Positions 20,066-29,297 of a DNA stretch of 64,000 bases are shown here, piece after piece; position 1 is the stretch's first letter; each line of letters starts with the position of its first letter. A program made the translations under genes and the position numbers. The DNA is from Pachysolen tannophilus NRRL Y-2460 (taxonomy: Eukaryota; Ascomycota; Pichiomycetes; Alaninales; Pachysolenaceae), in the NCBI GenBank assembly GCA_001661245.1, contig KV454012.1, forward strand, positions 1,549,964-1,613,963, in the 5' to 3' direction. The notes under the pieces were generated by a model. That model searched no databases. It was given only the letters and a program-made list of their open reading frames with translations, and was not told where the DNA came from.

Positions 20066-20796
20066 CAGTATATCAACGAAATGAATAATAAAAACCAACC
20101 TAACCAAACAATATTATTATTATTATTATTAATAAAAAAAAATAAGATAAAAAAAAAAGTACAAAACCAAACAAACACACACTCTCTCTCACTCACTCTC
20201 TCACTCGCTAACAAATTCTTGTAGATCTCTATGTACCTCTATCTCCCGATATTTTCTTAATTATTTATATTGTATTGCATCTACGGCCTTTTTCTAAAAA
20301 CCTCAATAACAAATTTTTTAATAAATAATTTAAAGAAAATATATTTTTATAGACCAGATAACTATATCTAAAGGTCCAAAAACAGATACTATCAAATAAA
20401 TGATTGATCTTTAAAAACAAGTATTGATGAACGATCAAATTATTTAAAATAAAAAGGGGAAATGAAATGATTCTAATTGTTAAATTTATTAATTCCTATT
20501 TTTAATTTTCAAAATTTTGCCCTTTTTGAGAAATTTTATTATTTGCAGCAAAATTTGTTTATTTTTAATACATACAATACATACGAAAACAGTAGAAGAT
20601 AAACATAAAAACCTATATTTTCTAAAAAATTGGGGGAACCTGGATGGAGGAAGGAAACAAACAGAAAGATTGAAAGAGTTGGTTGATGAATGATTTCAAA
20701 ACTGAGAAGAAGAAAAGATATCGAGTGGTGGAAGGGAAAGGTGTAACGAACTAATTTTTTTTTTTTTTTTTCTTGGTTATCTTCTCTTTGGCTTCT
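20066..20796. other. Intergenic: RING gene promoter and PWWP gene 3' flank
   Basis: 731 bases upstream of the RING gene and downstream of the PWWP gene. It contains a TTA repeat near 20111-20130, a CT-rich patch at about 20180-20212, and AAAAGGGGAAA (STRE-like AGGGG) near 20452-20462. No coding sequence seen. Confidence 0.55.
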
Positions 20797-21954
20797 CTAC
20801 GCAGCTTCAGTTATTTCTTGGTTTTCTCTTTTCACATCAGATCCATTCCCATTTATGGTCTTAGTATCTGTTGCAAGTTTTTCTCCATCTTCGATGGTTG
20901 TTGAGACAGCTATGGTCTTTTCACTTCTTATCTGATGTAATAATGGTTCCCATTCATTCAATATCTTTCCTGCCCTTTCATGGAATTTAAAATCATCTTT
21001 TCTTTCCAAATCTGGTATTTTCAAAATTGCCTTTAAAACTTTATGCAATTTTGTACCTTTTAATACTTTTAAATCAACTATTGAAGATAATTCTTCTAAT
21101 TTGTTTAAAATTTTGGAATTGTATTGATAATCGTCATAAGCTGGAGGTATTTTGGAACTGATTAAACCTTTTTGTAATCTTGTTCTTATAAACCAAAAAT
21201 TTTTCTGTTTTTCATCATCAGTCCAATTTTCTGGTGGTTTACTGCCATTACCATTACTATTTTTGTCACTCTTATTTTCAGTTATACTTGGAGTGGAAGT
21301 TCGAGATTTTTTAATGGATTTTTTTGATAATTCAACATCATCATTCTTAGGTTCTGGTTTTCTTTTCCTTGAATCTTTTGAGTCTTTTAAGTCTTTTAAA
21401 TCTCTTGAGGTACTTTGTGTTGATGGTTTTCTTTTTGATGACTTTCTTTTGGTTTTCACATCTTCATCATCAGACTCTTCATCTCCCACTTCATCACCAT
21501 CGGCGTCATCCTCTACATCTCCTTCTCCTTCTCCTTCTCCTTCTTCGTCATTTTCTCCTTCTTCGTCATCTTCATTTTGTTCTTCTTTTAAATCTTCTTG
21601 ATCACCATCAACCGCCGTATCATCATTTATAGGAGGAATAGCACTTAAAAAATTTGGACTTATATCAGTCGCGTGCTTCAAAGCTCTTTTCAATCCTGTC
21701 TTGGCCTTCTTCAAGCTCTTCTCACACTCTTCAACATCTAATGGTGATAACGAATCATATCTATTCCAATAATATGAAGGTTCACTTCCTAAAAAGAAAA
21801 CAGGATAAAAATTCTTACTATCTCTTGTGGGCTTCGAGTCTAGCACCGATACTGGTACCAAATCTTCTGGAACAATAACAGCTGGCCATTTCGGGAAACC
21901 TTGGATCTTGGAATAAACTAATTGACCCGGTTTAAATTGATTCTTCGACGACAT
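20797..21954 (-). CDS. PWWP-domain chromatin protein (Pdp3/Ioc4-like)
   Basis: 385 residues from the ATG at 21954; the frame opens three codons earlier at a TTG. The PWWP domain is at residues 6-90: PGQLVYSKIQGFPKWPAVIV, then FYPVFFLGSEPSYYWNRYDSL. The signature Pro-Trp-Trp-Pro is KWPA here. PWWP folds bind nucleosomes carrying H3K36 methylation. A long acidic run (about 120-155), a Lys/Ser-rich linker and a helical C-terminal domain (about 230-350, with FWFIRTRLQKGLIS and LKVLKGTKLHKVLKAILKI) follow; the last resembles the bundle of TFIIS-N/LEDGF-type chromatin readers. S. cerevisiae has Pdp3 (NuA3 histone acetyltransferase) and Ioc4 (Isw1 remodeller); the YYW aromatic cluster favours Pdp3, but I do not assign it. 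Confidence 0.85.
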   Translation of the reverse strand: MSSKNQFKPGQLVYSKIQGFPKWPAVIVPEDLVPVSVLDSKPTRDSKNFYPVFFLGSEPSYYWNRYDSLSPLDVEECEKSLKKAKTGLKRALKHATDISPNFLSAIPPINDDTAVDGDQEDLKEEQNEDDEEGENDEEGEGEGEGDVEDDADGDEVGDEESDDEDVKTKRKSSKRKPSTQSTSRDLKDLKDSKDSRKRKPEPKNDDVELSKKSIKKSRTSTPSITENKSDKNSNGNGSKPPENWTDDEKQKNFWFIRTRLQKGLISSKIPPAYDDYQYNSKILNKLEELSSIVDLKVLKGTKLHKVLKAILKIPDLERKDDFKFHERAGKILNEWEPLLHQIRSEKTIAVSTTIEDGEKLATDTKTINGNGSDVKRENQEITEAA

Positions 21955-22622
21955 AATAATCAATCAACTAATTCGTAATTCACAATTCGTAAAACCCAAT
22001 ATCGTCCGTCTAAAAGTTATCTAAGTTTACTATTTTTCTTTTAAAAATAAAAAAAAACTTCTTTTTTTCTCTCTCTTTCTCCCTTGAATTTCTCTTTTTA
22101 TTTCTCAATAAAGGTAAATTGGGAAAACAATTACTAAAAGATAATCATATAATCAAACACAAATACAATTAGATTGAATAGAATTTAATAGAGAATCAAA
22201 GTTGTTCACGGTCCAAAAGACTAAAAGTTTCAATGATTTCCCTTTTAAGATATTTTTAGTGTGGCGGTGCACTACTATTGTGTTTTTTTGTTAATTTAAA
22301 AGTTGTTGAAGATGTGATGTTAAAGATCTCATCTCTGAAATTGATTTAAGAGTTATTACAAATTGTTTTCGAATTTTGATTCCATAAATTAAAATTTAAT
22401 TTTTGTAGTTATTTTATTTTCTGTTTAAATAACCAGTAACAAAAAAAAAATTTTTCTTTTTTCACCAAAAATTAGTTCCAAAAAAGAATGAAAAAAAGTA
22501 TGAAAAAAAAACGCAAAACACATGCATACACACACAAAAAAAATCAAAAAAAAAAGCAATCTAGTCAACCAAAGTGAACAAAAAAAAATTATTTGGAAAA
22601 AAAGATCTATCTATCTATTTAT
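21955..22622. other. Intergenic: PWWP gene promoter and GIT-type gene 3' flank
   Basis: 668 bases holding A/T tracts, a (CTAT)n stretch just before 22623, and no credible coding sequence. Confidence 0.55.
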
Positions 22623-24233
22623 CTATTTGGTTGTCTCTTGAATTGGTGATTTTTTAACTTCGACTTCGTCTCCAGTTTCAGTTATTTCAGTGGTCTTTTC
22701 AGTGGTTTGATTACCATAATCTTCTAAAGTACCAGCTTGAGCATCATCACCTAAACCAAATGTACCAGTCCATCCATTCAGTCTTAAGTAATTTTCATAT
22801 CTGACATCTTCCATCATTAAATCTTCATCTGTCAAATGAGGAATGCAGAGAAAGGCAATGACAACACCAACGGAACCTAAGATTGCACCAATGATAAAAG
22901 TCCATCTCTTACCTAAATTGTCCTGAATTGCAGTAAAACATTGGTTACCAATTGCTGCTCCTGCTTTACCAACAGCGGCTGATAATCCATAAAAAGTTCC
23001 TCTAATTGGTGTTGCGTAACATTCACTTGAAGTTAATCCCATATTATCACCAGGACCTAAATTACCCATAGAATTGAAAAGACCATAAAAGATAATGAAT
23101 AATGGAACAATTTTTGTTAATTGTTCATAAGCACATCCTATGATAAGACCAATGACTAAATAACCGGAAAATCCAATCATTAAAGTATATTTTCTACCAA
23201 TGACATCAACCAAATAAGCACCTACAAATACACCTGGAATTGCAATGATACCCAAAAGTAAAGTCCATTCACCAACTCTTTCTAAATTTGAAGAATCACT
23301 AATAACTGAAGAAATAATTGTTGATGAAAAAATACCATTTGGAAAAGTAATAAAATCATAAATAAACCAACAACCACAAGTACCAATAAGTCTTTTCCAA
23401 TAAAATTTAATTGATAATAAATAAGGAACATTATGTCTTATAGCAGATTTTTTATACAAAACTGAAGTTGCCATTCTCCAACGGAAATAAAAAATAGCCA
23501 TTGGCCAAAAAATACCAATTCCTAAACAAACTCTCCATGCTGTAGATAAATGAGTTGGACCAGTACATTTATAAACAATAAGAAATACAATTGTTGCAAA
23601 TGGACCACCTAATGATAAGGGTAAATTTGTTACAAGACAAAATAACCCACCTCTACGTTTAGTACTTTCATTTGCAGATTCTGAAGCAGCAGTGGAACAA
23701 CTTGGATATTCTCCACCAACACCAAAACCAGTGATACCTCTACTAACAACCATCATCCAAAACATCCCTGCAGTGGTAGATCCATGTGCAACAGTACACA
23801 TCAATGAACCCAAGATAATCAATAAAGTCGTAGATACAATAGCCCATTTTCTACCCATATAATCACAACAAACACCAACCACAACTTGACCAATAATAGT
23901 ACCAACAGTTAAAGAGTTGGAAACTCTTGTCTTAACCGTGGAAGTATATGCTTTAGGGTATTCCTTGGTGAAAACATTGTTCAACATAGTCATAATGTTA
24001 TTCTGATAACCATCACTAATCAATGCAACACCAGAACAAATAATGGTCAAGATATCTGAAATTGATTTGATCTTAACAAATCTATCTGCTCTTTCGCGCT
24101 TATCATATCTAATTACACCACCATCAAAACTTGAAGACGACACTGTGTCTTGTCTCTCAAATACATCATTTTGAGATTTGTCCGCAGTAGTTTCTTCCTG
24201 CTCGTGTTCAACTATACCAACAGACTTTGACAT
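22623..24233 (-). CDS. Git1-family MFS transporter (glycerophosphodiester or phosphate uptake)
   Basis: 536 residues from the ATG at 24233; the frame opens two codons up at a GTG. Twelve membrane spans of the major facilitator fold can be traced. Both sugar-phosphate-carrier loops are present: DYMGRKWAI after span 2 and DVIGRKYTL after span 8. GFGVGGEYPSCSTAASE in span 4-5 is diagnostic of the Pho84/Git1 phosphate:H+ symporter family. In C. albicans the family (Git1-Git4) imports glycerophosphoinositol and glycerophosphocholine; the substrate here is not set by sequence. Both tails are cytosolic and polar. CACGTG/CACATG boxes lie upstream (listed separately), suggesting phosphate control by Pho4. 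Confidence 0.9.
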   Translation of the reverse strand: MSKSVGIVEHEQEETTADKSQNDVFERQDTVSSSSFDGGVIRYDKRERADRFVKIKSISDILTIICSGVALISDGYQNNIMTMLNNVFTKEYPKAYTSTVKTRVSNSLTVGTIIGQVVVGVCCDYMGRKWAIVSTTLLIILGSLMCTVAHGSTTAGMFWMMVVSRGITGFGVGGEYPSCSTAASESANESTKRRGGLFCLVTNLPLSLGGPFATIVFLIVYKCTGPTHLSTAWRVCLGIGIFWPMAIFYFRWRMATSVLYKKSAIRHNVPYLLSIKFYWKRLIGTCGCWFIYDFITFPNGIFSSTIISSVISDSSNLERVGEWTLLLGIIAIPGVFVGAYLVDVIGRKYTLMIGFSGYLVIGLIIGCAYEQLTKIVPLFIIFYGLFNSMGNLGPGDNMGLTSSECYATPIRGTFYGLSAAVGKAGAAIGNQCFTAIQDNLGKRWTFIIGAILGSVGVVIAFLCIPHLTDEDLMMEDVRYENYLRLNGWTGTFGLGDDAQAGTLEDYGNQTTEKTTEITETGDEVEVKKSPIQETTK

Positions 24234-25733
24234 TTTCACAAATTACTTCTTCTGTTTTCAGCCAGCTGAGATTATATAACTGATTTTTCAAGAAAATAAA
24301 AAAAGATAAAAAAATTACTTGGTCAAGGAATAAGTGGTTTATTATATATGAAAATTATTTGGGTATCGGCACATGTACTTTAATTCACATGTCTTTATTG
24401 TATTTCTACTCCCACCTTAGACTAGTATTATTGTTATCGAATCGAATGAGAACGAGCCAAAAAGAAAAAAATAAAGATTGAAAAAAAAAATTTTCATCCC
24501 TCGTGATAGCAATAACAAGAGGTAAAAAAAATAAAAAAGCGGAAAAAGAAACCATTAAAATTGATCTCTAATAATACAGGTACAGAAACAATAGGACTTA
24601 GTTGAGCAGACACTTTTAGTTAGCTGTGAGACATCTAATCAAAGAATAAAGTAATTCAAACTCATTTCATCCTGTACAAAGAAACATCAAATAGGTAATG
24701 CAAATGCAAGAATATGCATATCAGGGAAACAAGTAAATTGACACGCAAAAAGACGATGGTGATCACTCACTATCTATTTCAACATTATCTATACAATATA
24801 CCTACCATGTAAAGAAAAAAAATAAAATTAATTAATTATCAGAATTAGTTGTTATAAATTAATATAATTTGAATTATCGAAAGTTAATTTAACTTTAAAT
24901 TAAAATTTTTTCTTTAATCCAGTAGTTTCCTTGTTATATTTGGGTTTATTTTTGTATATATATATTTGTGTGTGTGAGAAAGTATGCTTTTCTTGACAGA
25001 ATTATAAGATTTTCCTTATCAAGTAACTAGCACGTGGGAAGTTGCAGAAATAATAGAGAGGTGCGTATCGAGCTCAACCTACTTCGCTTTTTGTTCGCTA
25101 TCTGTCCATTGGCCGATGAGCTTTGGTAAATGAGTACTCGACCCATAACCTCAACTTTAACCTCAACCCAAGTAAGGAAGTATGAAATGATGAAAGGGTA
25201 AATGAATTTGTAGATTTTTTTTTGTTGTTTTGTTGGTAAAAGAGAAAATTGGCTAAAAAGGTATAATTGTAATTTAATTTTTGAAAAAATTAAAGCAGGT
25301 ACAATCTAGAGTTATACAACAAAAGATGAGAAAGATCAAAGCATCAAACCGATTATTACAGACAGACGGTTTGAAAATTTCCATTCTGCTTGTTGCTGGC
25401 TATGTTATGTTCTCCGAGAATGTCCTCCACGTAGATCGATTATAGCATGGAAGTAGAAAGTTGGAAAAAAAATAGTTTAATCATTTTTGTGCTGCGGAAA
25501 TAGACGCTTTTTCTAATTTTTAGATCTTTGTTGAAACGTGCTTCTGCAACTATTAAAAAAAAAAATAAATACAAATTTATTCATTAAATACTAAATACGT
25601 AACGTTATACAAGATTGAAAATGAAAAATTTTTTTTTCAATCATCAAGATAATAAATAAAAAAAAAAAGAAATATAATATATTGCGTAAAAGTCAAATAA
25701 GGTTGGAGTTTGGCCGAATAATAATATGTAACC
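24234..25733. promoter_or_regulatory. 1.5-kb upstream region of the GIT-type gene
   Basis: Unusually long gap for this window: the promoter of the transporter plus the 3' flank of catalase, both genes reading leftward. Three E-box-type motifs are seen: CACATG at 24370-24375 and 24386-24391 (about 140-160 bases upstream of the ATG) and CACGTGGG at 25031-25038 (about 800 bases upstream). CACGTGGG is the high-affinity Pho4 form in S. cerevisiae. The segment 24960-25480 has more G/C than the rest but no open frame. Confidence 0.5.
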
Positions 25734-27404
25734 TTAAAATGTATTGCTGATACCAATTTCTCTTGCATATTCGTTTAAAGATAGGTGCTTATAAGGAACA
25801 CCCAAATTTTTGGCAATTTGAGCACCAAGTTGTTCATCCAATAAGCCAAAGTATTGGGAAACTTTTTGTTTCAATGAAGGTATGGTTATAGATGATGCGT
25901 GGCCAACGACATTATCTATAAATCTTTTTTTCTGACCTTCATCATAAACTTTTTGATATAAAGCTCGTGGTTGTTCTAGGTCTATCTCTGAAAACCCACT
26001 TGTAAAATAGTATGATGTTTTTTCCCAAATCTTCAACTCGTGTTCTTTTAATTTTAATTCTCTTTGTATAATCAAGTCTTTGTTTTCATTGTCATGGGTG
26101 ACAACACCGAAATATTTTTCATTTTTCGGGAAGGTCAATTCACCATTAGGTTTCAATTCTGCAGCGTTGATTGTATTATAGGATGCAATATAATTTGGCC
26201 TAAAGCCCTGATTATCATAAGCTGCAAAACCATCTCTTTGGAAATTACCAGCCAAGAATGGACACCCTGAAGATTTTTCAAAAGTTCTTGGTTTATTGAT
26301 TGGTAATTGCTGGTAGTTAGCACCCAACCTGTGACGGTGTGTATCCGGATAAGAAAATAATCTCGATTGTAAAACTGGATCATTTGATGGATAAAGTCCA
26401 GGTAACAAGTGAGATGGTGAAAAGGCAATTTGTTCAATTTCAGCAAAATAATTATCTGGATTTTTATTCAAAGTAATCTTACCAAACTCACGTAATGGGA
26501 ACTCCTTGTGTGGCCAAATCTTGGTTAAATCATTGACCGAGTACCTAAAATTTTCAGCTTGTTCTGGAGTCATGGTTTGTAAATAACAAGTATAAGTTGG
26601 GTATTGACCCTTTTCAATCTCCTTGTATAACTTAGCAGTGTTATAATCTGCTGCTGAACCACTCAACTCGGCTGCTTTACTGCCCTCTGGGAAGGTTTCA
26701 AACCCACCATCCGCAAGAATATGTATTTGAACATATGTCAACTTGTTGTCAGCATTCAACATCTTATAAGTGTGACCCGAATAACCATGCATCTTACCCC
26801 ATGATGATGGAGTTCCTCGATCACCAAACATATACGTAACTTGATGAATCGATTCGATATTTTGGACAAAATAGTCCCAAGTCATTGTACTATCGGTATT
26901 CTGATTCAAATTAGTTGAAGGGTCCCTCTTTTGTGTATGGATAAAATGTGGGAACTTGTTTGGGTCACGAAGAAAGAAAACTGGAGTGTTGTTGAAAACC
27001 CAATCCATATTCCCCCAATCAGTCTTGAGCTTAATTGCAAAACCTCTTGGATCACGAAGAGTATCTGGAGTACCTCTCTCACCACCAACTGTGGAAAATC
27101 TCATAGATAATGGACACTCATAACCTTCTTTTGTAAGCATTGGGCAAAAAGTTAAATCTTCCAAAGACTTGGTCAATTTGAAAACACCATGACCACCACC
27201 ACCTTTTGCATGAACAACTCTTTCCGGAATTCTTTCAGCATCAAAATGAGAAATCGAATCAATTAAATTAAAATCCTGAAGTAACAATGGTCCTCCAGGA
27301 TTAGACAATTGAGCACCATAAGGATGGTGCAAGTATGGAACACCATTGGATGTAGAGTAAATAGCATTATCTGTCTTGATACTTTTTGAAGCTTCGGATG
27401 CCAT
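25734..27404 (-). CDS. CTA1: Peroxisomal-type haem catalase
   Basis: 556 residues that break down H2O2 to water and oxygen. The catalytic His is in RVVHAKG (His65), the distal Asn in VFNNTPVFF (Asn138), and the haem-ligand Tyr in RLFSYPDTHRHRLG (near residue 349). The family signature after His65 reads GGGGHG where many catalases have GAGAHG or GAGAFG. Length exceeds S. cerevisiae Cta1 (515) by a longer C-terminal half. The last residues, SNTF, resemble the SKF terminus of yeast catalase A, a non-standard PTS1, but peroxisomal targeting is an inference. The promoter has TTACTAA and CCCCT elements. The gene is followed by the GIT-type gene and preceded by pyridoxal kinase, all on the minus strand. 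Confidence 0.97.
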   Translation of the reverse strand: MASEASKSIKTDNAIYSTSNGVPYLHHPYGAQLSNPGGPLLLQDFNLIDSISHFDAERIPERVVHAKGGGGHGVFKLTKSLEDLTFCPMLTKEGYECPLSMRFSTVGGERGTPDTLRDPRGFAIKLKTDWGNMDWVFNNTPVFFLRDPNKFPHFIHTQKRDPSTNLNQNTDSTMTWDYFVQNIESIHQVTYMFGDRGTPSSWGKMHGYSGHTYKMLNADNKLTYVQIHILADGGFETFPEGSKAAELSGSAADYNTAKLYKEIEKGQYPTYTCYLQTMTPEQAENFRYSVNDLTKIWPHKEFPLREFGKITLNKNPDNYFAEIEQIAFSPSHLLPGLYPSNDPVLQSRLFSYPDTHRHRLGANYQQLPINKPRTFEKSSGCPFLAGNFQRDGFAAYDNQGFRPNYIASYNTINAAELKPNGELTFPKNEKYFGVVTHDNENKDLIIQRELKLKEHELKIWEKTSYYFTSGFSEIDLEQPRALYQKVYDEGQKKRFIDNVVGHASSITIPSLKQKVSQYFGLLDEQLGAQIAKNLGVPYKHLSLNEYAREIGISNTF

Positions 27405-27918
27405 TTTTCTTCAAATATACTTTATAATTCTTTTTTAATTTCTTTATTTTTGTTATTTTTGTTATTCATTTAATAAATTTTTTCATTACAAAATTATGGA
27501 AGTTTTCTTTCCTCCTTTTATATGGTTATGATCATATCATTTGTTTGCTCAGTAATTCTACTATATAATAAAAAGAATTGTTCTATTATTTTCAATTCTT
27601 TGGTATTAATTACCCCTATCTCATCTCCCCATTTAATAATGATATGCGCCGCAAATATACTATGCATGCTTGCTATTCTGTTTTTGGAACTTTTATTCTC
27701 GATCACCTAGATCTTACTAAAAAGGTATTAAATAAAGAAAGAATACTTTTTACTATTTAAAAAAATATGATTGCTCAAACTATAAAAGACTGTAAAAGAC
27801 TTTAAAATGAGGAGAAATAAATAGACCCTATATTTATTATTAATTATTTTAATTTATAATGTATGTATATGTATATATTTATGTTATTATTATTATTTAA
27901 TAAATTAAATTAATTTGT
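27405..27918 (-). promoter_or_regulatory. Catalase promoter with Yap1-type and STRE-type sites
   Basis: 514 bases upstream of catalase. TTACTAA, the Yap1/Cap1 recognition element, is at 27714-27720, 310 bases upstream of the ATG. A CCCCT (AGGGG on the coding strand, the Msn2/4 stress element) is at 27613-27617. Catalase genes of S. cerevisiae and C. albicans respond to oxidative stress through these classes of factor, so the sites fit. Overlapping open frames at 27518-27760 on both strands are not credible. Confidence 0.55.
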
Positions 27919-28881
27919 TTACCAATTAAAGCAAACTTGATACTTAATTTCATTTTTCAAAAAAATATTTTTTGATTCTATTAATTTTAAATCTTTAATA
28001 TATAACATATCATTAGAATTCTCTTTAATAATTTTTTCATTTTTTTGTTGTAATAATTTTTCAATTTTGAAAGAATTAATTAATACCAGTTCTACAGTAG
28101 TTAAAGTTTTACCTAAAGATATAACCAAGTCCCCGCTTGTATAAAAATTATCCATTAATAAAGCTGAAAATAAATCACCTGAACCTGAGAACTTTGCATC
28201 AATAATTGGTAATTTATAATAAAAAGGTTTTTCATTAAAAATAGAAGATCCAGCTGAATAAATTTTTTCATCATTTAGTAGATAAACTGATGTTACAATA
28301 ACGTTTGGTACTTTATATAATTTATGAAATTTTATCAAAGATTGATAAAGATCTTGTAAAGTATTAATTTTAGTATTTGTTAATACTTCCATTTCAAATT
28401 GATTTGGTGTAATTAAATTTATATAACCTTGATTTAACATTTCAATATATTTTGGTATTATTTCTTTAGAAACATATAATTTACCATTATCACCCAATAC
28501 AGGATCTAATACCCATAAACAATCTCCATTTTTAAATTTATCATGATGATATTTAATATAATCAATACATATATCATTAACAGTTTCTAAACTTTTAAAA
28601 TCAGCAATATATCCAGTTAGCAATACATTATATTCATATTCATTAGCAATAAGACCTTTATATATATCTCGAATTTGTTCAGATGAAGTTTTAAAACCTG
28701 TAAAACTCCCATATCCTGGATGATTAGAAAAATTAACAGTATTAAGAGCATCTAAATTCCAACCTTTAACTTGAAGTGGGAAAGTAGCTGCTCTATTACC
28801 AACATATCCATGTGTAACATGTGACTGTATAGAAAGAACATTTTTACCTGTAGTATCAATATAAGATAACTGCGAAGACAT
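27919..28881 (-). CDS. BUD16: Pyridoxal kinase
   Basis: A 320-residue ribokinase-fold enzyme that phosphorylates pyridoxal, pyridoxine and pyridoxamine to make vitamin B6 cofactor. The N-terminal signature VLSIQSHVTHGYVGNRAATFPLQ and NTVNFSNHPGYGSFTG is diagnostic. The ATP-site motif and catalytic Asp are in SGSGDLFSALL near residue 238, and LWVLDPVLGDNGKLYV supplies the phosphate-binding segment. Length is close to S. cerevisiae Bud16 (312). The start is fixed by the conserved block near the N terminus. It is divergent from the forkhead gene over 416 bases. Confidence 0.95.
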   Translation of the reverse strand: MSSQLSYIDTTGKNVLSIQSHVTHGYVGNRAATFPLQVKGWNLDALNTVNFSNHPGYGSFTGFKTSSEQIRDIYKGLIANEYEYNVLLTGYIADFKSLETVNDICIDYIKYHHDKFKNGDCLWVLDPVLGDNGKLYVSKEIIPKYIEMLNQGYINLITPNQFEMEVLTNTKINTLQDLYQSLIKFHKLYKVPNVIVTSVYLLNDEKIYSAGSSIFNEKPFYYKLPIIDAKFSGSGDLFSALLMDNFYTSGDLVISLGKTLTTVELVLINSFKIEKLLQQKNEKIIKENSNDMLYIKDLKLIESKNIFLKNEIKYQVCFNW

Positions 28882-29297
28882 ATTTTTTTTTTACATCTAT
28901 TAACTATTATTACAAATCAATTTAATATAATTAAAAATTACAACTGCCATTGATAGATGATACCCTTAATACCCTAATACTAGAAGCACTTCTAACCCCA
29001 TTCAAAATTCAATTTCCCCTATTTTTGATTAAAAAATTAATAATTAAGCGAGATGAAGGAAATTGACTAATTTTTACAAAAATGGAAAAATTAAAACGCG
29101 TTAAAAGAAAAGAAAGAAAAAAAAAAAAAACACGAAAAAAAGGGTATCAAACAATCAAGACACGCTATATAATATATATATATATTTAATTAATATATAA
29201 TTAATATATATATATATATATATAAAAGAATACCATAATATTATAATATAATAAATCGGATATTGTTGGTGGATTTTCTTTAATTTGAGGAATAAAA
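28882..29297. promoter_or_regulatory. Divergent promoter BUD16 / HCM1-like, with MCB element
   Basis: 416 bases with an exact ACGCGT at 29096-29101 (MluI cell-cycle box, the MBF site), 197 bases upstream of the forkhead ATG. HCM1 of S. cerevisiae is a G1/S gene driven by MBF, so the site supports both the assignment and the timing. An alternating AT stretch of about 60 bases (29167-29226) sits nearer the start codon. Confidence 0.6.

Noticed and set aside
25180-25200. AAATGATGA upstream of the GIT-type gene, resembling box C
   Set aside because: No box D and no terminal stem nearby.
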